Numbered from the stretch's first letter, positions 16,586-25,967 are shown. The stretch: 64,000 nucleotides of DNA from Candidatus Gastranaerophilales bacterium (GCA_944324905.1 CALUYB010000005.1:1-64000), one strand, 5' to 3'. Numbers and translations: made by a program. The notes: generated from the letters alone by a model not told the origin.

Positions 16586-17162
16586 CACTCAATGCTTTTA
16601 GGCAAAAACCGGATAATTTATCTCTTTCATAATCGTTTATTTGTATATATTTTGCGATATATTTTTCGCCCATGATGTTTATTATAACACTTTTTATGTT
16701 TAATTCTTTGCCAAAATCTTCCTCTAGAAACTTTATTTCAATTTCATCGTTAATGTCAAATGCTATTTCATCCGGCACAAATTTTACTCCGCCTGCCGAG
16801 ATGTCTTTTGCAGTAGCTCCTATCAGCCTTTCGCCAATTTTTATAAAAAATCTGAACTCTATCGCTGCGCGTACAAATTCTCTTTTTTGCCCCATTGGAA
16901 TTGCATTTGCATTTTCAATAATCAATTCTCCATCAGTCGATGGGGCGTAAATAACTATAGAATTCATTGTTTTAATTCCTGATGCTGTATGAACTTGAGT
17001 TAAAATTTCGTCCCCTTCGCTAAGCGCCCAGGCATAACTTTCGAATTCTTTTGAATAATAAATTTTTAGTCTGTCTTCTTCAACAGTTTCGATTATACCC
17101 TCAAGTTTTTCAAACTTCGGGTTTTTAATAATTACAATTTGTCCGCGTTTTGCTTCTTCCAT
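16575..17162 (-). CDS. PilZ domain c-di-GMP receptor (YcgR-like)
   Basis: 195 residues: an N-terminal YcgR-N-like barrel (about 1-88) and a C-terminal PilZ domain with intact ligand motifs R94xxxR98 (KREFVRAA) and D120xSxxG125 (KDISAGGVKF). It should bind c-di-GMP and alter a partner, classically a flagellar or pilus motor or a secretion system. It is the first gene of a pair with the TPR gene. The -10 box lies 6 nt from the ATG (see the promoter feature). Confidence 0.9.
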   Translation of the reverse strand: MEEAKRGQIVIIKNPKFEKLEGIIETVEEDRLKIYYSKEFESYAWALSEGDEILTQVHTASGIKTMNSIVIYAPSTDGELIIENANAIPMGQKREFVRAAIEFRFFIKIGERLIGATAKDISAGGVKFVPDEIAFDINDEIEIKFLEEDFGKELNIKSVIINIMGEKYIAKYIQINDYERDKLSGFCLKALSDAG

Positions 17163-17168
17163 ATTCTT

Positions 17169-17197
17169 ATTTTAGTTTATGAGATATTTTTGTGCAA
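17169..17197 (-). promoter_or_regulatory. Promoter of the PilZ gene, -10 box 6 nt before the ATG
   Basis: On the minus strand TTGCAC (17192-17197), a 17-nt spacer, and TAAAAT (17169-17174), then AAGAAT and the ATG at 17162. The transcript would begin at or next to the start codon. Confidence 0.45.
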
Positions 17198-17211
17198 ATT
17201 ATTAAATAAAG

Positions 17212-18447
17212 TTAAAAATTCAAGTATTTTTCCGGCGCAAGTGTGCAAATTAATGACTCTTTTTTAAGTATCAGTTTTGCAGCTTCGCACACGTCATTTG
17301 CGCTCACCTTATTTATCATTTCAATGAATTTATCAGAGTAGTTTAAACCCAGTCCCATCAGGTAATTATACCCTTCAATTGATGCAAGTTGAGAGTTTGT
17401 TTGTGAAAAATACTCAAGTTTGCCTGTAATATTTTCTTTTGCTCCTTTTAGTTCATCTTCGCTTGGAGGATTGTTTGCAAGTTTTTGTAATTCTTCCCTA
17501 AAGCCATCAAGTGATTTTTTTATATTTTTGGGTTCGGTTGCAATGTAAAAACTAAAAATTGCCGATTTGTAGAGAGTTTCGTAGCTGCTCCTTACTGTGT
17601 AAGCTAGCCCTTGCTTGTCCCTCAACTCTACAAAAAGTCTTGAGCTTAAGCCTGATGAACCTAAAATGTTGTTCATTACAGAGATTTTCGGGTAAAATTC
17701 ACTTTCAACATTAGGTACAATAAAACCTTGAAAAACTTGTGCTTGATTTAAGTCATTTTTTGAAATTTTCAATATTTCAACATTTTTTTCTTTCGGTGTA
17801 AATTTTTCAAATTTTTGAATATTTGAGGCTACTTTGTTTGATTTCATAAAATCGAAATTTTGTGCAAAATATTGTGCAAGTTCTTCGGGTTTTTTTATTT
17901 CCCCTGCTATTGATAAAACTTTTCTTGAATTAAGAATTTGCTTGTGCGCTTCAAAAATATCTTCTATTTTGATTTTATCAAGTTCTTCAAGAGTTTTAGA
18001 TGCTGTATTTGAGTAGCAATGCCCTTCAAAAAGCCTTCTTATAAAAGCATCTGAGGCTAAAATTCTGGGGTTGTCCAAATCTGCTTTTATTTCCCCCTTC
18101 ATTTTGAATTTTTCTTTTTCAAATTCTTCAAAAGTTGAGTTTAAAATTATATCTTTTGCGTAATTCATTGCAAGTTCAAAATCTTCATTTAAAAATAAAA
18201 AACTTACTTTTAAATAGTCTTGTTTTGCTTTTATAGAAACATCAATGCAGTTGTTTTCAAGCTCTGTCGCCAGCGTTTTTGCGTCTTTTGTTTTTGTGCC
18301 CTGCAAAAGTAATTTTGCAAAAAGCCCGTAAATACCGGAGAATTTTTCTTGCTCATCTATCCCAAAATAAAAGCAGACAGAGGTTCTTGGGGTGTTTTTC
18401 TTGTTGTTTATTATTATATCGATATCATTTTTAATTATGTGTTCCAT
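17212..18447 (-). CDS. M16 peptidase-like subunit lacking the zinc motif
   Basis: 411 residues of the M16B fold. The HxxEH zinc motif is absent (GIYGLFAKLLLQGT stands in its place). The C-terminal half keeps the Arg/Tyr substrate pair (LFVELRDKQGLAYTVRSSYE). This is the pattern of the non-catalytic partner in heterodimeric M16B proteases. It directly follows the catalytic partner (2 bp gap) and has its own GGAG ribosome binding site. Confidence 0.88.
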   Translation of the reverse strand: MEHIIKNDIDIIINNKKNTPRTSVCFYFGIDEQEKFSGIYGLFAKLLLQGTKTKDAKTLATELENNCIDVSIKAKQDYLKVSFLFLNEDFELAMNYAKDIILNSTFEEFEKEKFKMKGEIKADLDNPRILASDAFIRRLFEGHCYSNTASKTLEELDKIKIEDIFEAHKQILNSRKVLSIAGEIKKPEELAQYFAQNFDFMKSNKVASNIQKFEKFTPKEKNVEILKISKNDLNQAQVFQGFIVPNVESEFYPKISVMNNILGSSGLSSRLFVELRDKQGLAYTVRSSYETLYKSAIFSFYIATEPKNIKKSLDGFREELQKLANNPPSEDELKGAKENITGKLEYFSQTNSQLASIEGYNYLMGLGLNYSDKFIEMINKVSANDVCEAAKLILKKESLICTLAPEKYLNF

Positions 18448-18449
18448 TT

Positions 18450-19787
18450 TTAGTTATCTCCTTTCGGGAGTAATGTGCTGATTGAGCAAACGTTTTTGTT
18501 TAAGTATTTTGTTGCAATTTCACTCAGGTAATTTGTGTCAATTTCATCAAGTGTTTTCAGGTAATTTTGTGCAGGTTTTAAATCTTCACATACTGTCATA
18601 TAGTAGCCGATTGAATCTGCAATATCTGAAACCGTTTCAGCATCTTGTGCAAAATTAACTTTAGCTCTTTTTTTAGCTTTTTTAAGTTCATCTTCGGTTA
18701 TATTTGCCAATTTATCTAGCTCTTGTTTAATTTCTTCTATAAATTCATCCTTTTTAGTCGGGTCAAAAACTGCTTCTATAAAGAAATTATCCCCATCTTT
18801 AAATTGATAATGACAAGTTTCGATTTGATAAACATAAGGTTCTTTTACGCTTTCAATAAATTTCGAGTTCAGTCTTGAACTTTTGCCTTCGCCAAGAATA
18901 TTTGAAAGTATATCAAGGGCGATTGTTTCTTTTAAATTTTTTGCGCTGTCACATAGAAATCCAACCATAAGGTAGCCTGTGTTAACATCCCCCTTTTGCT
19001 CAATATATTGTGGGTTTTTAATTGTTATCTCAGGAATTTTTTCATCCGTTGCACATTTTTCAATATTTGAAAAATCTTTGAATTTAAATTCTTTTTCAAG
19101 TTTTTCTAAAATTTCTTCGTCCTTAAAGTCTCCAACAACAACAGTTGTAAGGTTATTTGGCGTGTAGAAAGTTTCATAATATCGCATTACTTCATCGCGC
19201 GGAATCGAGGCGATTATTTCCCCTGTTCCTATTACTTCTCGCTTGTAGGGGTGTTTTTCATACATTGCTTTATTTAATGCAGAGTATACTTTTCGCCAGT
19301 TGTTATCTTTTCCCATTCTGATTTCTTCAATAACAACATACCTTTCGCGCTTTTGCTCAGGAATTTCGCCATTAAAATCAAAAGCAGGACCAACTTCATC
19401 TTCGGGAATAATCGGGTCAACCATCATGTCCGCGTGCATATGCAATGCTGTATCAAATGAGCGTTTTGGGATTGTTACATAGTAATATGTATAATCTTTC
19501 CAAGTGGCAGCGTTTATTATTCCGCCTTTTGACTCAAGTGTTCTATCAAATACGCCTGCCTTATATTTTGTTGTACCTTTAAACATTAGGTGTTCTAAAA
19601 AGTGCGATACGCCGTTGTTTTCGGAATTTTCGTTAATAGAACCTGTTTTTACCCAAGTGCTAATATTTGCCATGTGACTGTCTTTTTTTGCAATTACTAT
19701 CTTGTGTCCGTTTGGATAGGTATAAATGCTCACAGGCTCCGATAAATACGGATAATTAATTTCTTCTTTTGTTTTATAATTTGGCAT
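18450..19787 (-). CDS. M16 zinc metallopeptidase, catalytic subunit
   Basis: 445 residues. The inverted zinc motif H62-FL-E65-H66 (SHFLEHLMFKGT) is intact, with the distal Glu in VIEEIRMGKDN. It is probably the active half of a heterodimer with the next gene. M16B enzymes degrade short peptides, including signal-peptide remnants. AGAGGAAAT precedes the ATG. It lies 8 bp downstream of aroH. Confidence 0.9.
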   Translation of the reverse strand: MPNYKTKEEINYPYLSEPVSIYTYPNGHKIVIAKKDSHMANISTWVKTGSINENSENNGVSHFLEHLMFKGTTKYKAGVFDRTLESKGGIINAATWKDYTYYYVTIPKRSFDTALHMHADMMVDPIIPEDEVGPAFDFNGEIPEQKRERYVVIEEIRMGKDNNWRKVYSALNKAMYEKHPYKREVIGTGEIIASIPRDEVMRYYETFYTPNNLTTVVVGDFKDEEILEKLEKEFKFKDFSNIEKCATDEKIPEITIKNPQYIEQKGDVNTGYLMVGFLCDSAKNLKETIALDILSNILGEGKSSRLNSKFIESVKEPYVYQIETCHYQFKDGDNFFIEAVFDPTKKDEFIEEIKQELDKLANITEDELKKAKKRAKVNFAQDAETVSDIADSIGYYMTVCEDLKPAQNYLKTLDEIDTNYLSEIATKYLNKNVCSISTLLPKGDN

Positions 19788-19795
19788 ATTTCCTC

Positions 19796-20161
19796 TTATT
19801 CTGTTATGTCCGGGCGCAATTTTGCAGCACCTTTTAGATATTGATGTTTAATCTCTTTTTGATTTTTTGTTGTATTAACACATATTAGCACCCTTAAACA
19901 CATTTTAATTGCGCCATCGACGTCCATTTCTCGATAGCACATCATGGGCACATTTTCAAAACCGCAGTATTCACGTGCATATTTTGCCGGGAAATCCGCG
20001 TTAATATCTGACGTTACTGTAAAAATCGCAAATGCAATGTTTTCTGTTTCGATATTATTTTTATCTAAAATTGTATCAACAAGTTCAACTGTCGCTTCTT
20101 TTATTGATTTTTTGTCATTATTATCAAGGGTTATAGCCCCTCTAATTCCGCGTGTTAGCAT
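19796..20161 (-). CDS. aroH: Chorismate mutase, AroH class
   Basis: 121 residues matching the monofunctional AroH fold: RGIRGAITLDNNDKKSIKEATVEL at the start, FTVTSDINADFPAKYARE, and CYREMDVDGAIKMCLRVLICVNT with catalytic residues. It converts chorismate to prephenate for Phe and Tyr. This class is common in cyanobacteria and Bacillus. It overlaps fmt by 7 bp. Confidence 0.93.
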   Translation of the reverse strand: MLTRGIRGAITLDNNDKKSIKEATVELVDTILDKNNIETENIAFAIFTVTSDINADFPAKYAREYCGFENVPMMCYREMDVDGAIKMCLRVLICVNTTKNQKEIKHQYLKGAAKLRPDITE

Positions 20162-21096
20162 GGTTCAAAGATATCTCCGGTCTTAATTTTTGCCCCTAAA
20201 CTCCAGCTAAATGCGCTCATTTCGCCTTTGCCCTCGGGTTTTACACTTATTAAAAGTATTGCTTTGTCCGCGCAGCATACGCAAATTCCGTCTTTGTCAA
20301 CACTTAGTACTTCGCCGCACTTAACTTTTTTGTCTATGTCTACAACTTTTGTTTTTAAAACTTTTACCAGTTTACCGTTAAACTTTGTGTGGCAAGTGTT
20401 TATGGTGTGCATAGCGCGAATTTTATCGTGAATTTTTTTTGCATTTTGCGTCCAGTCAATATTTTTATCTTCTTTTTTAATTTTTTTGGTAAAAGTTGCT
20501 TTTTCCTCTTGTTGTTTTATCGGGTCTAAAGTGTTGTTATATATACCTTTTAGGGTTTTGTCGAGCAATTGCGGCGAAAGATTTGAAATTTTTTCCATAA
20601 GTTCTGGGGTGTTAATTTCATCATCCAGCGGGATTTCTTGCTGCAAACAAATATCGCCTGCATCAAGCTCTAGCACTGTTTTCATTGTGGTAATGCCCGT
20701 TTTTTCTTCGCCGTTTAAAATAGCCTCGCATATTGGGTTTGCGCCGCGATAGCAGGGCAAAAGTGAAGCATGCAGGTTGATTGTAGCAAATTTTGGTATA
20801 TCAATGACTTCTTGAGAAAGGATTTGACCAAAGGCGAAAGTAATGAAAAAATCACAATTGTAGGATTTTAATTTTTGAATAAGTTCCGGTTCTTTGGAGA
20901 TTTTTTGAGGTTCAAGAACTTCAATGTTATTTTCAAGTGCCAATGTTTTAATTTTACTCTGCACTATTTTTTTACCGCGATTAGACGGCTTTGGCGGTTG
21001 AGTCACAAGCGCGCAAACTTCGTAGTCTTTAGACTCTATGAAATATTTAAAAGATTCTATTGCAATGTCAGGTGTTGCAAAAAAGGCTATTTTCAT
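20155..21096 (-). CDS. fmt: Methionyl-tRNA formyltransferase
   Basis: 313 residues: an N-terminal formyltransferase domain with ATINLHASLLPCYRGANPI and GITTMKTVLELDAGD, and a C-terminal OB-like domain from about 205. It formylates initiator Met-tRNA. Overlaps of a few bases with def upstream and aroH downstream indicate one operon def-fmt-aroH-M16-M16. Confidence 0.95.
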   Translation of the reverse strand: MKIAFFATPDIAIESFKYFIESKDYEVCALVTQPPKPSNRGKKIVQSKIKTLALENNIEVLEPQKISKEPELIQKLKSYNCDFFITFAFGQILSQEVIDIPKFATINLHASLLPCYRGANPICEAILNGEEKTGITTMKTVLELDAGDICLQQEIPLDDEINTPELMEKISNLSPQLLDKTLKGIYNNTLDPIKQQEEKATFTKKIKKEDKNIDWTQNAKKIHDKIRAMHTINTCHTKFNGKLVKVLKTKVVDIDKKVKCGEVLSVDKDGICVCCADKAILLISVKPEGKGEMSAFSWSLGAKIKTGDIFEPC

Positions 21097-21674
21097 TCTT
21101 TGTTTACACTCTCTTGTTTTATAATTTCTTCCTCAAGCTCGGGCTCATCAAGTATTTTGTCTTGTTCGATTGATGGTAAATCGTTTTGCCTTAATACTTC
21201 TATAGCATCAAAAATATTTCTTGAGTGGTCTATAAATAAAATGCCATCCAAGTGGTCGTACTCGTGCTGTATTGCTCTTGCAAGCAGTTCGCCGTCTTTT
21301 GCCTCCATAATAAACGGTCTGCCGTTTAAATCCAGCGCTTTTACCATAATGTTTTTGTAGCGTCTGACATCAATATATGCCTTTGGAAAGCTTAAACAAC
21401 CCTCATTGCTTTTTATTGCGCCGCTTTTTTTAATAATTTTAGGGTTAATAAAAACAATAGGATTTAGCGGTTCGTCATCTTGTGAAACATCTATTACAAA
21501 CATCCTTATGTTTTCGCCAACTTGAGGCGCTGCAAGCCCGACACCGTTATTTGCATACATTGTGTCGATCATGTTTTCAGCAAGTATTCTAATCTTTTTT
21601 GAAACTTTTGATACTTCCTTTGATTTTTTTCGAAGTATTTCATCTCCGTATTTTAAAATTTTTAATATAGCCAT
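21093..21674 (-). CDS. def: Peptide deformylase
   Basis: 193 residues with the three family motifs GVGLAAPQVG, EGCLSFP (Cys metal ligand) and QHEYDHLDG (HExxH). It removes the formyl group from nascent proteins. The C-terminal tail of about 25 residues is Glu-rich. It is the first gene of the operon; the -10 box lies directly before the ATG. Confidence 0.96.
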   Translation of the reverse strand: MAILKILKYGDEILRKKSKEVSKVSKKIRILAENMIDTMYANNGVGLAAPQVGENIRMFVIDVSQDDEPLNPIVFINPKIIKKSGAIKSNEGCLSFPKAYIDVRRYKNIMVKALDLNGRPFIMEAKDGELLARAIQHEYDHLDGILFIDHSRNIFDAIEVLRQNDLPSIEQDKILDEPELEEEIIKQESVNKE

Positions 21675-21680
21675 ATTTTT

Positions 21681-21686
21681 ATATTA
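21681..21686 (-). promoter_or_regulatory. -10 box of def, 6 nt before the ATG
   Basis: On the minus strand TGG-TAATAT, an extended -10 form, is followed by AAAAAT and the ATG at 21674. There is no ribosome binding site, so def is probably leaderless. Confidence 0.55.
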
Positions 21687-21746
21687 CCACAACTTTAATT
21701 TTTTGAAAAAGTAATATATAATAAGTATTATAAGGAGAAAATTTGT

Positions 21747-22181
21747 ATGAAAAAGATTTTAGTTTTTGCTTTGGTATTGGTTTTTGCGGCAAGCGCTCCA
21801 GTATTAGCGCGCACAAAGTATGATAAATACGGGCATAAAATTACCCCTCAAAAGAAAACAAAAGTTCAAGCTGCTGCAAAAGTTCAAAATAAAAATAACC
21901 AAGTTGACCCTGAAATGAAAATGCGCCCTGATCAAATGCAGCAGACCCAAGCTGAAGTTAAAAAAGAAGAAAAAGTAAAAGAAAAGACCATGCAAGATGC
22001 CCGCGGAAGAAGCATGGGTAAAGTTGTTCGCGACGGTGAGAGCAATAACTTTACCATGTATGATCAACGTGGTCGCAAAATGGGTAGTTACGTTGAAGAT
22101 GACAACGGTAACGGCAAATATTATGACATTCGTGGTCGCGAAATATCTCGCTCAAGCAGGCAAACTCAAGATATTAAGTAG
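21747..22181 (+). CDS. Secreted protein with repeated D-x-RGR motifs
   Basis: 144 residues: a Sec signal peptide (1-21, cleavage near VLA|RTK), a Lys/Gln-rich middle, and three short repeats in the C-terminal half: DARGRSMGKV, DQRGRKMGSY and DIRGREISRS, preceded by a related YDKYGHKI near the N-terminus. It resembles short beta-hairpin repeats of extracytoplasmic proteins. No known family is recognised. AAGGAG gives a strong ribosome binding site. It is a single gene between divergent def and a convergent synthase gene. Confidence 0.7.
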   Translation: MKKILVFALVLVFAASAPVLARTKYDKYGHKITPQKKTKVQAAAKVQNKNNQVDPEMKMRPDQMQQTQAEVKKEEKVKEKTMQDARGRSMGKVVRDGESNNFTMYDQRGRKMGSYVEDDNGNGKYYDIRGREISRSSRQTQDIK

Positions 22182-23420
22182 TTAAATTACTCCATATTTC
22201 TTGCCGATTTTTGTAATAATTTCTACTGCTTTGTCAATTTGAGCATCTGTTAAATCTTTCATAATGCACAGTCTTATTCTGCAGTCTTTTCTTCTGACTG
22301 CAGGATAAGTTACAACATTTGTGTAAACTCCACTTAGCCTTAAGTCTTCATGCATTTTAAACAGTGTCGGTTCGTCCCCTATTATTATTGGAACAATACC
22401 TGATTGAGTATTTCCGGTATTAAAGCCTGCTTTGTTCAACTTTTCTTTTATATGGTTGATATTTTCCCATAGCTCTTTTCTGCCCGCTCTGTCGTGTTCA
22501 AGAAGTTTAAAGATTTCGTTTAATCCCGCAACAATTGGTGCAGGTAGTGCTGTAGAGAAGAAATAACTTCTTGCGTAATGCCTTAAGTATTGTGCTATTT
22601 TTCTGCTTGTCGCGCAGTATCCGCCAACTGCTCCGGCGGTTTTACTTAACATCCCGACATTTAAGTGAATTCTGTTTTCAACGCCATATATTTGAGCCGT
22701 TCCTCTGCCGCTTGAGCCTACAATGCCTAAGCCATGTGCGTCATCAACCATAACTTTTGCGCCGTAAAATTCTGCCAAATCGCAAATTTTATCCAGTTGC
22801 GCAACATCTCCATACATTGAAAACACGCCATCTGTAATAATAAGCTTTGCGGCATTTGTATTTTTTAGCTTCTGTAAAATTCTCTCTAATGCTCTTATGT
22901 CATTATGCGGGTAGACTCTTAAATCTGCACCTGATAATTTTGAACCGTCAAATATTGACGCGTGGTTTGCACTGTCGTTTATTATAATATCGCCGCTTGA
23001 GCATAAGGCCGAAATGACCCCTATATTTGTTCCATATCCGCTTGGAAATAGTACAGCGTCTTCTGTGTTATAGAAATTTGCAATTCTTTTTTCAAGCTCT
23101 TTATGCATATCTGTAATCCCTGCATAGACTGAAACCGCGCCCATTCCATAGCCGAATTTTTCAATAGCTCGAATTGCCGCTTCGCAAACTTTTTTGTTTG
23201 TGGTCAGGTTTAAATATGAATTTGAGCCAAGCATTATAACTTTATGTTCACAACCGCTTTTTTCCTTGATTTTAACTTCAGGTGATGTTTTTTCGCTAAG
23301 GCGTATGCCAAGTCCTTCACTGCCTGTCATAACTCCACTTGATAAAACTTTGTCTAATCCTTCTGTTTTTTCAAATAAGTCAGCACCCTCTTGTGTGTAT
23401 AGAAAATCCTCAAATTTCAT
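22182..23420 (-). CDS. PLP-dependent alpha-oxoamine synthase (KBL/BioF/SPT family)
   Basis: 412 residues of the fold-type I family that condenses an amino acid with an acyl-CoA. NSYLNL, FPSGYGTN, DGVFSMYGDVAQL, VDDAHGLGIVG and the PLP lysine in MLSKTAGAVGGY are all present. The family includes glycine C-acetyltransferase, 8-amino-7-oxononanoate synthase and serine palmitoyltransferase. No tdh or other bio gene is adjacent, so the substrate is open. AAGGAGGACAGG stands before the ATG. Confidence 0.9.
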   Translation of the reverse strand: MKFEDFLYTQEGADLFEKTEGLDKVLSSGVMTGSEGLGIRLSEKTSPEVKIKEKSGCEHKVIMLGSNSYLNLTTNKKVCEAAIRAIEKFGYGMGAVSVYAGITDMHKELEKRIANFYNTEDAVLFPSGYGTNIGVISALCSSGDIIINDSANHASIFDGSKLSGADLRVYPHNDIRALERILQKLKNTNAAKLIITDGVFSMYGDVAQLDKICDLAEFYGAKVMVDDAHGLGIVGSSGRGTAQIYGVENRIHLNVGMLSKTAGAVGGYCATSRKIAQYLRHYARSYFFSTALPAPIVAGLNEIFKLLEHDRAGRKELWENINHIKEKLNKAGFNTGNTQSGIVPIIIGDEPTLFKMHEDLRLSGVYTNVVTYPAVRRKDCRIRLCIMKDLTDAQIDKAVEIITKIGKKYGVI

Positions 23421-23511
23421 TAAACCTGTCCTCCTTGTAATAATGAATAAGTTTATAGTTTTTGTTTTTCTCTTTCAATTACCAAGGAAGATATGTACAA
23501 GTGGGCTTTTG

Positions 23512-24306
23512 TTACGATGTAATTAAATTGATATATTTGTCATTAAAATCGCCATTTTGTGCTCTTTCTTTTAATATTGCCATTGCCGTTGCGTCTGAGA
23601 AAGCTTCTTTATAAGCCCTTTTTTGTTTTAGCGCGCTCCAAATGTCTGCTATTTGTAAGATTTGCACCATTGAGGGATTATTTTTGTCATATGCATGATG
23701 ATTTTTAACTAAATTTAGCATTTGCCCTTTTGCACCTGCATTTTTTAATATTTCATAGCTCAGGGCTGCATGTCTGTCTACAACTTCTCTTTCGCTTGCG
23801 TTAAGTTTCCCTTTTTTGTTTAATATTTTCTCAGGTATATATGCTTTTCCTATATCGTGCAGCAGCGCTGCTTTTTTCATTGTCATGTAGTTTTCTTGTG
23901 TAAAATTTTCTCCGGAATTTTGCATAATTTTAAATGCAGTTCTGTACGTTGGTATAAAGTGGCCATTTATTTCTGAAGTTACATTTTTTGGACATATTTC
24001 TACATTTCTTGCTTTTGCATCAATTTGAGCAGCAAGATTTGGATTTTGCCTCATTATTTCTTTTAAAAGCTGCGCATTTGAGTATTTGCCGATAAGTTGC
24101 GATGGCATAGCTTGTGCCAGATAATCATCGGCAATTAGATAAATAGGGTTTTGCAAACGGACTCTAATTGGTGCTTTTTTGCAAAATGTATCCTGTGCTA
24201 TTGAGTTATTATGGTAAAAATTTTGTCTAAGTTTTATTTTGTCTGCGCAGTTAATATTTTGCGCAGCAAAAATTCTTTCTATATTCACTTCTTCTATTCC
24301 ACACAC
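23512..24306 (-). CDS. HD domain protein, degenerate HD-GYP type
   Basis: 264 residues. The C-terminal half (about 130-262) follows HD-GYP phosphodiesterases: LLHDIGKAYIPEKILNKKG, DRHAALSYEIL, VKNHHAYDKNN and QIADIWSALKQKRAYK. The metal-binding HD and HH pairs remain. The GYP stretch after HH (normally HHERxDGxGYP) reads HHAYDKNNPS, so c-di-GMP hydrolysis is doubtful. The N-terminal 120 residues match no family I know. The start is a GTG at 24306; a GTG at 24288 is equally possible. It is divergent from the gene at 24495. Confidence 0.78.
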   Translation of the reverse strand: MCGIEEVNIERIFAAQNINCADKIKLRQNFYHNNSIAQDTFCKKAPIRVRLQNPIYLIADDYLAQAMPSQLIGKYSNAQLLKEIMRQNPNLAAQIDAKARNVEICPKNVTSEINGHFIPTYRTAFKIMQNSGENFTQENYMTMKKAALLHDIGKAYIPEKILNKKGKLNASEREVVDRHAALSYEILKNAGAKGQMLNLVKNHHAYDKNNPSMVQILQIADIWSALKQKRAYKEAFSDATAMAILKERAQNGDFNDKYINLITS

Positions 24307-24418
24307 TAACTATGTATTAATAAAAACATTTTTAAAGTCAAAATTGCATAAATGTTAAGTTTGTAAAGTTTATATTTCTTTGATATATAACATTTATGCT
24401 TTTTTATTCCATTGTTTG

Positions 24419-24484
24419 TCATTTTTTGTCAATTTTTTTTGAATGTTATTTTTTATAAATTTATCACGTATTTTATTTAGGGAG
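24419..24484 (+). promoter_or_regulatory. Upstream region shared with the annexin-repeat gene
   Basis: TCATTTTTTGTCAATTTTTT begins 76 bp before the ATG at 24495. A near-copy, TCATTTTTGTATCAATTTTTT-like, begins 72 bp before the ATG at 26128. Both are followed by AATGT-like sequence, A/T runs, a TATA-type box and a strong GGAGAG ribosome binding site. The two genes are therefore probably driven by the same regulator or sigma factor. Confidence 0.45.
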
Positions 24485-24494
24485 AGTGAATTAC

Positions 24495-25934
24495 ATGACT
24501 TCTAATTATAGCAAGTACGATATGTTTGCTGCGTATAGAAATCCAGACCGCATTAGTAATATGATTCAAAATAAAATTTCAAATATTGACGAAAATGAAT
24601 TTCTTTTTCCAAATGTCGATTATTCCCATGCGTACGATGATTTAATTGAAAAGTACTCCGATTTGTTTGATGGCAGCAGTAATTCTACTGAAGAAACCGA
24701 TGGTGACGGACAAAGCGTTGATGGAGAAAATAACAGCGAGGATACCGAAGGAACTGAAGGAGCTGTGGGTACTGAGGGAGCTGAAGAAGGCGGAACTGCT
24801 GAAGAAGAAACAATTGCAACTGAGGAGCAAATGGAAGAATTGCGAGAAGCTTATGAGCAAGTCGAAGATGAGCAAGGTTGGCTTGGTAAGGCTTGGAATG
24901 GTGTTAAAAATTTCTTTGGACACAGCAACGGTTCAGATGCAGTAGAGGATGTTTTAGATAAAGCGGAAAACGGCGAAGTATCGTACGAAGAAGCTGTTGA
25001 AAAATTAAATACATATTCTCAAAAACAAGGCTCATTTGTTGATACTTTTGCAAACGTGACATCAGGCTTAGCGGTTGCGCTTGGCGCTGTATTTTCACCG
25101 TTTAGCTTTGGTGCAACTTTAGCTATTGGTACAGCTGCAGGTGCTGCGATAAAAGTAGGTGTTAAGGCATCGGATAAAGCTACAAACGATGTCAAGGGGG
25201 ATTATAAATTAAAAGACTTTACAAAAGATGGTTTAACTGGCGCTGTTGGCTCTGCTGTTACTGTTGCAACGGCAGGTATTGGTAGTACTGGTATTAATTT
25301 AGCAAAAGAAGGTGGCAAAGTTGCAATTAAGCAGGTAGCTCTTGAAGGTGCAAAAGCAGGTGCTAAAGCAGGTGCAATAGATGGTGGCGTTATGGGTGCT
25401 ACAAATTATGTTGCAGATGCTGTATTTGATGGAGAAGAATTCAGTGTTGGTGGCTTAACTGGTGCCACGTTAACAGGTACTATAGGAGGTGCAGCAACCG
25501 GTGGTGTAGTTGGCGGTGTTGCATCGGGTCTAACTGCCCTTAAGGTCAATAAAAGTGCGGGTTCTTCAAAAGCTGCAAGTGAATTTTTTGAAGAAGCAAG
25601 TAATAAATCAACTGAGCAGGCTGCAGAAAATGCTACAAAGAAGGCTGGTGAGCAAACTATTAAAGATGCATCCAAGGAAACCACTGAGCAGGCTGCAGAA
25701 AATACCGTGCAAGAAAATATTTTAACAGGAAAACAAAGGAAAAAAGTTTATAATTCTAATGGCAAGGTAGCAAAAACGCAGGTGCAAAGAAATACTGTAT
25801 TAAAAAACAAAGTAAATAATAAAGAAATTTTAAATTTGCAAGATGCTTATAAGGCCGGTTTTGATGAGTCTGAAATTAGAGCGGCAGGTCTGTATAATAA
25901 GCTTGAAAAGGCAGGTACAATAGAAGGCTTATAG
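24495..25934 (+). CDS. Glycine-zipper, acidic-linker hypothetical protein (candidate exported)
   Basis: 479 residues. Head (1-55) with TSNYSKYDMF and VDYSHAYDDLIEKY; Glu/Thr/Gly-rich acidic linker (about 58-110); helical part (110-185); then an Ala/Gly-rich region from about 191 to 355 with GxxxG-type zippers (LAVALGAVF, FGATLAIGTAAGAA, GTIGGAATGGVVGG) that could insert in membranes; then a Lys/Glu-rich helical tail. There is no Sec signal peptide. AGGGAG stands 10 nt before the ATG; an in-frame GTG at 24486 is too close to it. Its head resembles that of the next gene. Function unknown; a secreted membrane-active protein is one possibility. Confidence 0.72.
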   Translation: MTSNYSKYDMFAAYRNPDRISNMIQNKISNIDENEFLFPNVDYSHAYDDLIEKYSDLFDGSSNSTEETDGDGQSVDGENNSEDTEGTEGAVGTEGAEEGGTAEEETIATEEQMEELREAYEQVEDEQGWLGKAWNGVKNFFGHSNGSDAVEDVLDKAENGEVSYEEAVEKLNTYSQKQGSFVDTFANVTSGLAVALGAVFSPFSFGATLAIGTAAGAAIKVGVKASDKATNDVKGDYKLKDFTKDGLTGAVGSAVTVATAGIGSTGINLAKEGGKVAIKQVALEGAKAGAKAGAIDGGVMGATNYVADAVFDGEEFSVGGLTGATLTGTIGGAATGGVVGGVASGLTALKVNKSAGSSKAASEFFEEASNKSTEQAAENATKKAGEQTIKDASKETTEQAAENTVQENILTGKQRKKVYNSNGKVAKTQVQRNTVLKNKVNNKEILNLQDAYKAGFDESEIRAAGLYNKLEKAGTIEGL

Positions 25935-25967
25935 TATTATAAATTTAAAGTTTTGCTCAAGTGCTTT

